DNA from: CAZVWJ01 sp964631325
GTDB lineage: Bacteria; T1Sed10-126
Assembly (NCBI GenBank): GCA_964631325.1
Contig: CAZVWJ010000048.1
Location: 1-20,213, forward strand
Length of the DNA stretch: 20,213 bases
Direction of reading: 5' to 3'
Numbering within the stretch: position 1 is the first letter of the stretch; each line of letters starts with the position of its first letter. The notes beneath the pieces were generated by a model. The model made no database searches. It saw only the letters and a list, made by a program, of their open reading frames with translations, and had not been told where the DNA came from. The translations under genes and the position numbers were made by a program. Of the stretch, positions 8,141-14,161 are shown piece by piece.

Positions 8141-8592
8141 AGACCGGCCAACCGGGAACGGTTGAATTTAACAATTACGTCTACTTCGCCTCTTTTCAAA
8201 CCGGTCTTCTCGGCTATTTCCTCCACAGAATATCCCTGCTCGGAGAGAGAAAGAACCCTTTCACGCCGGGAGCTAAAAGTGGTCTCTCCGTCTTCAGATT
8301 TTTCTTTCACCTGCTGCAAACGTTTTTTTGCCCCCTGAAGCTGATCAAGGAGCCGATTAATCTTTTTAATTTTCATATCAGCCAGTTCGGTTGTTCTTCG
8401 CAACTCTTCAGTTCTTTCTTCAAGCAGTTCGATATTATTTGCTGAAACAGAATTAAATTCAGAAAGCAAATTGCTGACGCGATTGGAGAGGTTATCAACA
8501 GTCATTTCTTGTTTTTTCCGCACCCTCCAGTAAAACAAACAGACAAGGACAAGAGAGAGCAAAGAAAACGAAAGAGATATAAACGTCAGCAC
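8137..8592 (-). CDS. SwrB-like membrane-anchored coiled-coil protein with C-terminal HTH
   Basis: This 151-residue protein has one N-terminal membrane segment (about 3-23), a basic WRVRKK stop-transfer, a long charged coiled coil (about 28-100), and a C-terminal helix-turn-helix-like segment (about 110-145) with EQGYSVEEIAEKTGLKRGEV. The architecture and the position downstream of sigD resemble B. subtilis SwrB (YlxL), which promotes flagellar export gate assembly, and the DUF6115/DUF2802-type proteins of flagellar operons. That equivalence is inferred from architecture and context, not from alignment. The GTG start at 8592 is supported by a strong AAGGAGG site about ten bases upstream. The stop overlaps the ATG of the receiver-like gene. 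Upstream lies the mobile repeat at 8624-8724, which separates it from the small flagellar protein gene. Confidence 0.78.
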   Translation of the reverse strand: MLTFISLSFSLLSLVLVCLFYWRVRKKQEMTVDNLSNRVSNLLSEFNSVSANNIELLEERTEELRRTTELADMKIKKINRLLDQLQGAKKRLQQVKEKSEDGETTFSSRRERVLSLSEQGYSVEEIAEKTGLKRGEVDVIVKFNRSRLAGL

Positions 8593-8615
8593 TTCCCTTG
8601 ACCCTCCTTAATAAA

Positions 8616-8732
8616 AGTTATCCGTAACTACTCACCTATTCTCTCTACCCGGGTGGGAGTAAGGCCTGCCCTGCGTACATCAGTATTATCCCCATCAAGG
8701 GGGAAAGATTAAGTGAGTAGTTACAGTTATCC
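8616..8732. mobile_element. 101-bp MITE-like element with 8-bp target duplication
   Basis: The element occupies 8624-8724 and has perfect 12-base terminal inverted repeats, GTAACTACTCAC at 8624-8635 and GTGAGTAGTTAC at 8713-8724; an imperfect match continues inward. It is flanked by the direct repeat AGTTATCC at 8616-8623 and 8725-8732, which reads as a target-site duplication. The interior holds ACCCGGGT and CCCCATCAAGGGG palindromes and no coding potential. The terminal sequence recurs at 10410-10533. It must have moved with a transposase supplied elsewhere, since none is encoded here. It lies between the small acidic flagellar gene and the SwrB-like gene, and ends just upstream of the latter's ribosome site. 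Confidence 0.88.
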
Positions 8733-8805
8733 AGACCCTGAAATAACTAGACCCACTCCAAAAAGGAGCTGTGGTCTAACTAAACGAGGCAAGATATATC
8801 TGAAA

Positions 8806-9126
8806 TTACGTGGTTACGTCCAGGAAACTACCTTTTCCGGGGTCTTCAGGAGTGTTTTGAGATGTGCCGCCTGCAGTTTCTTCCTCCTCTTCTTCTCCCC
8901 CCTCGGGACTGTAGTAACCGCCAGGATTACCCTGGGATTCCTCATCAATTTCATTGCTATCGTCAGCTTCTTGTGCAGTATTTTCCTGAATACGCCTTTG
9001 CTCTATATCTTGCTTGGCCTGGTCTGCTTCGGCACGGTCTTTGGAATTTTCAGCCGCTGCTGCCTCGTCAGCAACCCGCCCCGCCTGCTGAAAAGTCACC
9101 TGCAAATCGATCGGGGAAAAAGGCAT
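8806..9126 (-). CDS. Small acidic flagellar-operon protein (MPFSPIDLQ type)
   Basis: This 106-residue protein starts MPFSPIDLQVTFQQAGRVAD. That opening is reminiscent of small uncharacterised proteins found next to sigD in clostridial flagellar operons, which share a xxSPIDLQ start, an Ala/Gln-rich helix and a low-complexity tail. Residues 18-55 form an Ala/Glu/Gln-rich helical stretch, residues 63-95 are a Gly/Glu-rich acidic linker with a run of five glutamates, and the C-terminus is GSFLDVTT. There is no signal peptide or membrane segment. The ATG at 9126 is preceded by GGGAGTGA at good spacing. Opposite-strand ORFs over the same bases are longer, but one begins inside the mobile repeat and they have no good start context, so I take the minus strand as real. 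Function is unknown. Confidence 0.72.
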   Translation of the reverse strand: MPFSPIDLQVTFQQAGRVADEAAAAENSKDRAEADQAKQDIEQRRIQENTAQEADDSNEIDEESQGNPGGYYSPEGGEEEEEETAGGTSQNTPEDPGKGSFLDVTT

Positions 9127-9197
9127 TGTTATTCACTCCCGAAATCCCCCTCAATTTAATAACTCACGAGAAAAATCAACACCTACTTTAGAGCCAT

Positions 9198-9394
9198 CCG
9201 AAAAGTGTCTAAAATCTCCTCCCCTTGATGGGGGGATCCCCGCATTTTATCTCCTCCCCCTTGATCGGGGAGGACTAAGGTGGGGGTGAAAAGGCGTCAT
9301 AAAGTTGGTTACTACGCCCAATGTGTTTTGTCCCCCTGGCCCTGTCCATGCGCAGGACAGGCCCTCTCCCACCAGGGGAGAGGGGACTTTTCGG
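9198..9394. repeat. Composite interspersed hairpin repeat region
   Basis: The 284 bases between the small acidic gene and sigD contain no gene but a series of palindromes: TCCTCCCCTTGATGGGGGGA near 9217-9236, CTCCTCCCCCTTGATCGGGGAGG near 9251-9273 (given as its two arms around TTGAT), CCTGTCC/GGACAGG at 9341-9347 and 9355-9361, and CTCTCCCACCAGGGGAGAG at 9364-9382. The last 19-mer and the preceding GTCCATGCGCAGG are shared exactly with the element at 10410-10533. The whole is bounded by the 9-base inverted repeat CCGAAAAGT (9198-9206) and ACTTTTCGG (9386-9394). No convincing target duplication is visible. It ends 16 bases after the sigD stop codon and could fold as a terminator-like structure. 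Confidence 0.75.
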
Positions 9395-9410
9395 AGAGAA
9401 ACTACTATAA

Positions 9411-10199
9411 CTATAATACATCAGTGCAGGCTTCTTCAAACTTTGATAACCGGCTGCGAAGAGTTGTAACTGCTTTACTGTGTATTTGTGAAACCCTTGA
9501 CTCAGTAACTTCAAGTACTTCACCGATCTCTCGCAGGGTTAAATCCTCGTAATAATAAAGAGTTACAACAATCCGTTCATTTTCCGGCAACTCCCTAATT
9601 TCATCAGCAAGTATTTGTTTAAGTTCTTCGTCATCGAGGATATTATCCGGCTCGTATTTTTCCTCACCTTCAATTACTTCCTGGATAGCCACTTCATCTT
9701 CGTCATCGTTAACATTCCACATTTCATCCAGAGAGAGCAGACTGGTGCCGCTAATTTCAACCAACAAATCATCAAATTCTTCTCGAGTAAGTCCCATGTG
9801 TTCAGCTATTTCTTCTTTACCCACTGAACGGCCGTATCTTCTTTCAAGCTCGTTGATAGCGTTCTGAACCCGGCGAGCCTTGCGACGAATTGAACGGGGA
9901 ATCCAGTCCCGGGCACGCAATTCATCGAGCACTGCTCCCCGGACCCGGGGGATGGCATAAGTTTTAAATTTAATTCCCCGCGTGTGGTCAAATTTTTCAA
10001 TTGCGTCAATCAGCCCCAGGGTGCCATAACCAATCAAATCTTCGAAATCAACGTTAGGGGGCATTTTTTTACAAATTTTTCCCACAACGTGTTTTACCAG
10101 AGGGGAATACTGGACAATAAGCTCATCCCGGGCTTCCATTTCCTCTTCATCTTTGTATCTCTCCCAGTATTCCATTTCATTCTCTAATTTTTCAACCAC
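9411..10199 (-). CDS. sigD: RNA polymerase sigma-28 factor (FliA/SigD/WhiG family)
   Basis: This 262-residue sigma factor is the flagellar/motility type that directs RNA polymerase to late flagellar and chemotaxis promoters. Region 2 reads DLIGYGTLGLIDAIEKFD, then FKTYAIPRVRGAVLDELRARD with PRSIRRKAR, the hallmark of FliA/WhiG sigmas. Region 3 contains GRSVGKEEIAEHMGL. Region 4 ends with LTLREIGEVLEVTESRVSQIHSKA (residues about 224-247), the helix-turn-helix contacting the -35 element. An acidic insertion of about 20 residues (DEDEVAIQEVIEGEEKYE) separates regions 3 and 4. The start is GTG at 10199, fixed by a GGAGGT ribosome site six bases upstream. FlgM, the usual anti-sigma partner, is not in the window. 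The gene sits downstream of flhG, as in Bacillus, but without the chemotaxis genes between them. Confidence 0.95.
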   Translation of the reverse strand: MVEKLENEMEYWERYKDEEEMEARDELIVQYSPLVKHVVGKICKKMPPNVDFEDLIGYGTLGLIDAIEKFDHTRGIKFKTYAIPRVRGAVLDELRARDWIPRSIRRKARRVQNAINELERRYGRSVGKEEIAEHMGLTREEFDDLLVEISGTSLLSLDEMWNVNDDEDEVAIQEVIEGEEKYEPDNILDDEELKQILADEIRELPENERIVVTLYYYEDLTLREIGEVLEVTESRVSQIHSKAVTTLRSRLSKFEEACTDVL

Positions 10200-10284
10200 A
10201 CTGTGACCTCCATACCCGCAAGACCTGATAAGATACTACTTTAAACACTAAATATGGTGCCTCGATTAAAGGCTGTCCTTCGGA

Positions 10285-10323
10285 CGGATAATTCACGACA
10301 GTCACGCTATCGTGAATTATCCG
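10285..10323. promoter_or_regulatory. Strong hairpin in the sigD leader region
   Basis: A perfect 14-base inverted repeat (10285-10298 with 10310-10323; left arm CGGATAATTCACGA) encloses an 11-base loop. It is followed by a second small inverted repeat, GGTTAG/CTAACC (10324-10329 and 10338-10343), and flanked on the other side by GTCCTTCGGAC (10275-10285). There is no T run after it on the minus strand, so it is not a classical intrinsic terminator. It lies about 85-125 bases upstream of the sigD start and could control sigD expression, bind a regulator, or be another mobile palindrome. Intergenic 10200-10540 holds this hairpin, the mobile element and no gene. Confidence 0.6.
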
Positions 10324-10330
10324 GGTTAGA

Positions 10331-10336
10331 ATTATA
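10331..10336 (-). promoter_or_regulatory. Possible -10 box upstream of sigD
   Basis: A perfect TATAAT occurs on the minus strand here, about 130 bases upstream of the sigD GTG. The matching -35 position (TTTTAT at 17-base spacing) is a poor match to TTGACA, and the box sits within a small inverted repeat. It may give sigD its own promoter, but the support is weak. Confidence 0.3.
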
Positions 10337-10401
10337 GCTAACCAGTCAGAGTAATAAAACTTTCTCTCTACCCGCTATAAGATAACTCCAATCCCAGTGA
10401 T

Positions 10402-10541
10402 GATATTTTGTAACTACTCACCCAATATTTTCCTCTCTCTTTAATAGCGAATAGCGCGTACGCTCCACAAGCCCCGTCCATGCGCAGGGGAAGCTCTCTC
10501 CCACCAGGGGAGAGTGGTTAGGTGAGTAATTACGATATTTT
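10402..10541. mobile_element. 124-bp MITE-like element with 8-bp target duplication
   Basis: The element occupies 10410-10533, with terminal inverted repeats GTAACTACTCAC (10410-10421) and GTGAGTAATTAC (10522-10533), one mismatch in 12. It is flanked by the perfect direct repeat GATATTTT at 10402-10409 and 10534-10541. The left terminus is identical to that of the 8624-8724 element while the duplicated target is different, as expected of independent transposition events. The interior carries GTCCATGCGCAGG (10476-10488) and CTCTCCCACCAGGGGAGAG (10496-10514), both shared with 9198-9394. It encodes nothing. The last duplicated base is also the last base of the stop codon of the 151-aa membrane protein gene, so it inserted immediately behind that gene. 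Confidence 0.9.
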
Positions 10542-10996
10542 TATTCATTCATTGTATCAGAGATAACGTCAGCTATTTCACTGGCGTTCTCATCATTAAG
10601 CGCTTTTCCCTCTTCAGTCTCCGCCCCCACATTTTCTTCGGCCGACGGCTGCTCGGGCTCAATTTCTTCGCCTTCTTCCTGAGCGGCAGAAACGGCTTCA
10701 TCCGGACCGGCTCCCCCGGTCACATCCGAAGCCGGTTCGACCTCTTCAGGTCTTTCTTCTTCGCTAATTATTTTTTCCTGGCTTAAATCTTGATTTGTTT
10801 GACTTACCGAAGAGGTAGAGCCCTTGGTTTCAACAAAAACCTCAACCGACTTCTCTGCAAAAGTGATTGCCAAAAAGACCCCTATCCCGGCCAGTAATCC
10901 ACGCCACAACAGAGTGAAAAGAAGCATACGAGGCCAATTTAAAGCAATCACAAGGGCTCCGGCTATTAATCCTATAAGAACAGCTTTTGCACTCAT
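10541..10996 (-). CDS. Unknown membrane protein with acidic cytoplasmic-type tail
   Basis: I do not recognise this 151-residue protein. Two hydrophobic segments (about 4-20 and 25-45) form a membrane hairpin with Asn-Trp-Pro-Arg in the short turn. From residue 50 the chain is a low-complexity tail dominated by Glu, Asp, Ser, Ala and Pro with almost no hydrophobic residues, ending in a possible amphipathic stretch ASEIADVISDTMNE. The ATG at 10996 overlaps the stop of the upstream 136-aa gene as TAATG, so the two are probably translated together. Placement between flhG and sigD suggests a flagellar or motility link. The acidic tail would fit a salt-adapted proteome or a tether for a basic partner. 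A mobile repeat abuts its stop codon. Confidence 0.68.
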   Translation of the reverse strand: MSAKAVLIGLIAGALVIALNWPRMLLFTLLWRGLLAGIGVFLAITFAEKSVEVFVETKGSTSSVSQTNQDLSQEKIISEEERPEEVEPASDVTGGAGPDEAVSAAQEEGEEIEPEQPSAEENVGAETEEGKALNDENASEIADVISDTMNE

Positions 10997-11406
10997 TATT
11001 CTTCATTTACCTTCCAGTTATAGGCCGATTTTATTAAATTTCCGGCAGCCTCATCAAAAACCCGTACCGTAACGTTCTTCACACCATTTTTAACAATTTT
11101 CCCCTCACAGCGATCAACCAGATTTTCCAGGACACGTTGCCGCAATCGTGGGAAAGGCTCGAATTTGTCCTGGACCAGACTAATTTCCCGGGCCGAAGTG
11201 CCCCCCTGACGAAAAAATAAACGTAATTTTTTCAACGGATCAGAGTGGTCATTTTCCAGAGCTTTTTCCGTGGAAACCAACACCCGGGCCAACTCTTCGT
11301 GGCCTGAACTCGCAACACGGCGACGAAGTTTCCCGATCTCATTTTTTTCCGGCAGTTGCCCGGTTCTTATCCAGGTTAACAACTTACTTTGAATTTTAGA
11401 ATCCAA
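10996..11406 (-). CDS. Unknown soluble protein between flhG and sigD
   Basis: This 136-residue protein has no signal peptide, membrane segment or motif that I can place. It is basic and helical in its first 60 residues (KLLTWIRTGQLP, KLRRRVASSGHEELARVL), with a central EKALENDHSDPLKKLRLFFRQGG stretch (residues about 47-69). A more strand-like C-terminus contains VKNVTVRVFDEAAGNLIKSAYNW. The only plausible start is TTG at 11406; an in-frame stop lies a few codons upstream and no good ribosome site is seen, so the start is uncertain. It overlaps the membrane protein gene downstream by one base. The position is where Bacillus-type operons carry chemotaxis genes or where PilZ proteins are sometimes found, but it resembles neither. 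Confidence 0.65.
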   Translation of the reverse strand: MDSKIQSKLLTWIRTGQLPEKNEIGKLRRRVASSGHEELARVLVSTEKALENDHSDPLKKLRLFFRQGGTSAREISLVQDKFEPFPRLRQRVLENLVDRCEGKIVKNGVKNVTVRVFDEAAGNLIKSAYNWKVNEE

Positions 11407-11557
11407 GGGTGATCAATTTCCAATTTAAATTATTATTCCACTCGTATAGTCAAAATTGACCGATACTCCCACTACCTCGATTCCGGCTGGCTGAAGTTAT
11501 GTTATTAGAATAGACTAAAACAACCTGGGATAAATTACAAGTCGAATTGCAAAATAA

Positions 11558-11725
11558 CCGTCATTGCCGGGAACGTAAAACCACGTATGACGTGGCAAGC
11601 GTCCCGGGGGTTGACCAGCTCATTAGATGACGTGTATGCGTTAAATCCATTTTTCAGAACTTCACGTTGATTTACATTGAAAATCAAATCAAGCTGGATT
11701 CCGGGGTCAGGGCCCCGGAATGACA
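11558..11725. repeat. Second interspersed repeat family (CATTGCCGGGAACGTAAAA type)
   Basis: The 359-base gap between flhG and the 136-aa gene holds no gene. Within it, 11558-11625 starts with GTCATTGCCGGGAACGTAAAA-like sequence, has a CCACGT-ATG-ACGTGG hairpin, and continues CGTCCCGGGGGTTGACCAGC; a close relative lies at 20088-20135. At 11694-11725 a hairpin built from GGATTCCGGGG and CCCCGGAATGACA arms follows, a pattern familiar from dispersed repeats in many bacterial genomes. The remaining 11407-11550 is AT-rich, with one short inverted repeat GTCAA-AA-TTGAC (11449-11460) that could be an operator or part of a promoter for the downstream genes; no convincing promoter was identified. Confidence 0.65.
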
Positions 11726-11765
11726 ACCCTGAAGAGGCCCGATTAAATGCTGGCAGGGCGGCAAA

Positions 11766-12728
11766 CTATTTGCCAAATTCAAACAACCGGGCAAAAAATC
11801 CTTTAATACCGCGGGTTTTTTGTTCAACCTGTTTACCTTCAAGTCCCCTGGCAATCTGTTTAACACAACCGCTGGCCTTACAGTTTGGATACTTCAGATA
11901 AAACGGAGAACGGCTGCGGACAGCCCGCTGAACAGCATTATCTTCCAGCACATAGCCAAGGACATCAAGAGGAAAATTTAAGAAATCGTTACTCACCCGT
12001 TTCATTTTATCGCCGATCTTTCTAGCTTCAACCAGGCTCTGGGCACGATTTACTACGAGGTTCATCTCAGGGTTATCATTTCGTTGGAGAGCAGCTTTAA
12101 CCACAGCGTAAGCGTCAGTTATTGCCGTAGGCTCAGGTGTTGTCACAAGAAGAGTTTTATCCGCCGCACAGACAAACTGGAGAACAATTTTAGAAATTCC
12201 GGCGGCAGTATCAACGATAACGACATCAGCCAGTTCATCAAGCCTTTCTAATTTTTTTAAGAAAAGATTACATTCTCCCCGGGAAAGATTGGCCAGATCC
12301 TCTTCCCCGGAAGCCCCGGCAATAACTTTGATATCGCCGGGAGCAGGTTCCACTATGTCCGTAATTTCTTTTTCCCCTTCAAACACATGAAGTAAATTAT
12401 AGGGCGGGGTAACGTCCGTAATTACATTTACATTAGCCAGACCGAGGTCCATGTCAACCACGGCAACTTCCTGATCATTACCGGCCAGAGCCATGCCAAG
12501 ATTAACGGCCACATTACTTTTTCCGACGCCACCTTTACCACTGGTAACAGCAATCACTTCCGCCGGTTCGTATTTTTTTTCATTGTTTTCAGGCATCAAA
12601 TAATCAGTTTTAAGATTGGTTTGAGAGGCACTTGAATTATTATTCGGCGGAGGCATGACAGAGGCACGAGAGCTTTTTTTTCGCCGCGTTTTCATCATGT
12701 CCCGAAGCTCGGCAGCCTGGTCGGGCAT
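11766..12728 (-). CDS. flhG: FlhG (YlxH), MinD-like ATPase controlling flagellar number
   Basis: FlhG is a MinD/ParA-type ATPase that works with the GTPase FlhF to set flagellar location and number. The 320-residue protein begins with DQAAELR (residues 3-9), the DQAxxLR motif through which FlhG stimulates FlhF GTPase activity. A Pro/Asn/Ser-rich linker follows, then the deviant Walker A SGKGGVGKS (63-71), VDMDLGLANV (91-100) and the Walker B-type VIVDTAAG (170-177). The last residues, IKGFFARLFEFGK, fit the amphipathic membrane-targeting helix of MinD-like proteins. The basic N-terminal linker (KTRRKK) is longer than in many homologues. The ATG at 12728 overlaps the flhF stop by one base and has a GGGAGTGA ribosome site inside flhF. 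It is followed by a repeat-bearing gap and may end the transcript. Confidence 0.95.
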   Translation of the reverse strand: MPDQAAELRDMMKTRRKKSSRASVMPPPNNNSSASQTNLKTDYLMPENNEKKYEPAEVIAVTSGKGGVGKSNVAVNLGMALAGNDQEVAVVDMDLGLANVNVITDVTPPYNLLHVFEGEKEITDIVEPAPGDIKVIAGASGEEDLANLSRGECNLFLKKLERLDELADVVIVDTAAGISKIVLQFVCAADKTLLVTTPEPTAITDAYAVVKAALQRNDNPEMNLVVNRAQSLVEARKIGDKMKRVSNDFLNFPLDVLGYVLEDNAVQRAVRSRSPFYLKYPNCKASGCVKQIARGLEGKQVEQKTRGIKGFFARLFEFGK

Positions 12729-14098
12729 TAAGATTCACTCCCCAGCAATAAATCAGCCACGTGGTCTGCCTCAGCCAGCATCAAATCGTGCGGAACATCC
12801 TGGCCGTTAGTAAAATGAGAAATGGGTTCTTCCAATTCATTAATCAAATTATAAATCAGACCGTAGGATCTGGTTTCGTCCAATTTCGTAACCACCAGCC
12901 GATCGTATCCAATTTGGCCAAAACCGTTCAACACACTTTCGATTTCATCTTTGGGTAAAGTAGCGGGCAAAACAAGGTGATTCTTATAATTATAGTCAGC
13001 CTCAAAAACATTCTTCAGGTAATTGATTTTTTCTTCGTCAAATTGACTGTGACCGGCAGTATCAACAAAAATTAACTCTGCCCCCTGCTGTTTCAGTTCC
13101 TCCACGGCCTCTCCAAATTGATCGTAGTTTTCAATATCAACCATAGGGACCTCCAGGATATTTGCATAACATCGCAGTTGATCAACCGCAGCCAACCGAT
13201 AAATATCGAGAGAAATAAAACCAACCGATTTATTTTCAAATATTTTCTGAGCGGCCAGTTTAGCCAGGGTGGTTGTTTTTCCCACACCGGTTGGACCGAT
13301 AAAGGGGATAATCACCGGTTTTTCATCGTAATCAAGCGAGGCCGGGGGGACAAATTTTTCCTTTAAAACCTCCCGGGCATGTTCTTCAAGCGCACCGGGA
13401 GCGTCAAACTCATCCGGTTCAGCCATCCGCCGCACCCGACCAATCAACTGACGAACAAATTCCCGTTTAACTCCCTCGTTAACCAACTCAGTATAAAGCC
13501 CGGAAAGCTGACCGGGATAATGGGGTGTCTCGTGAGCAGTCTGCTCATCCTTAGACTCAATTTTATCAGTTAGCGCATCTATTTTTTCCTGGAGCAGATC
13601 AGTTTTCTCAACCAACCCGGTGATTTTACGATCAGATTTTGATCGTTTAGCGGGCGACGAACCGGTATCAGCCGCTGAGGCGGCGGAGGAAGAAGTAGAT
13701 CGGGACGACGAATCAAGCGAGCGGGAATATGTTTTATCGGAGCCACCCTTTTGTTTTTGTTCAATCAACCGGGTGGCCTGATCTTTAGGTGAAAATTCCG
13801 GAGCATTCTGCTCAGAAAGTAACCATTCCCTGGGTTCATCCCCGGATTTGCCCGGATTTGAATTTTGCCGCTGTTTTGAAGAAGTAAAATCACGCGATTC
13901 ACTATTTTCATCGAGTTGAGTTTCACTTTCGGGCAGCCAGGCATCAACTTCTACCAGTGATTCCCCAAAAAACCCAAAAAAACTATTTTTTTCAATTTCC
14001 CTGGTATCCGCTATTTTTGCCTCTTCGCCAAGATCCAGTTTAACCTGCAGTAATGCCTCCTTTAAATTATCGCCTGTGTAAGTTTTACAGTTATCCAT
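12728..14098 (-). CDS. flhF: FlhF, SRP-type GTPase of flagellar placement
   Basis: FlhF is the third member of the SRP GTPase family, alongside Ffh and FtsY, and marks where flagella are built. The start is taken as ATG 14098 (456 aa), with GAGGTG eight bases upstream; a GTG at 14107 overlaps that ribosome site. The N-terminal B domain (about 1-60: TYTGDNLKEALLQVKLDLGEEA) is followed by a long low-complexity region of about 100 residues rich in Ser, Glu, Lys and Asp, including a Ser-rich run near 127-149. Then come the N domain and the G domain, with G1 GPTGVGKTTT (268-277), DIYRLAAVDQL (298-308), G3 DTAGH (346-350) and G4 TKLDE (404-408). The His in DTAGH replaces the Arg usual in SRP GTPases (DTAGR). 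The stop codon overlaps the flhG start. Confidence 0.95.
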   Translation of the reverse strand: MDNCKTYTGDNLKEALLQVKLDLGEEAKIADTREIEKNSFFGFFGESLVEVDAWLPESETQLDENSESRDFTSSKQRQNSNPGKSGDEPREWLLSEQNAPEFSPKDQATRLIEQKQKGGSDKTYSRSLDSSSRSTSSSAASAADTGSSPAKRSKSDRKITGLVEKTDLLQEKIDALTDKIESKDEQTAHETPHYPGQLSGLYTELVNEGVKREFVRQLIGRVRRMAEPDEFDAPGALEEHAREVLKEKFVPPASLDYDEKPVIIPFIGPTGVGKTTTLAKLAAQKIFENKSVGFISLDIYRLAAVDQLRCYANILEVPMVDIENYDQFGEAVEELKQQGAELIFVDTAGHSQFDEEKINYLKNVFEADYNYKNHLVLPATLPKDEIESVLNGFGQIGYDRLVVTKLDETRSYGLIYNLINELEEPISHFTNGQDVPHDLMLAEADHVADLLLGSES

Positions 14099-14161
14099 TC
14101 CATTCACACCTCTAAATTAGTTTTTAACAGATAAAATAATTCATGTAACTAATTCATAATT

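Noticed and set aside
8713..9159. A 148-codon plus-strand ORF overlapping the small acidic gene
   Set aside because: It begins inside the right end of the mobile element, has no ribosome site, and its Cys/Leu/Phe-rich translation is what the complement of a Glu/Ala-rich gene gives. The minus-strand gene has a good ribosome site and a recognisable N-terminus.
9275..9552. Short ORFs on both strands across the composite repeat and the end of sigD
   Set aside because: They read through the palindromes at 9340-9382 and the sigD 3' end in the wrong frames, giving typical repeat-derived low-complexity peptides.
10285..10323. Intrinsic terminator upstream of sigD
   Set aside because: The stem is strong but not followed by a T run on the minus strand, so the classical terminator pattern is missing; recorded as a regulatory or repeat hairpin instead.
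4741..10533. Possible CRISPR array from the multiple similar repeats
   Set aside because: The repeats are irregularly spaced over kilobases, are long palindromes of varying length, have no regular unique spacers, and no cas genes are present.
11535..11901. Short ORFs across the repeat downstream of flhG
   Set aside because: They are translations of the GGATTCCGGGG hairpin repeat fused to antisense flhG; such ORFs are common artefacts of this repeat type.
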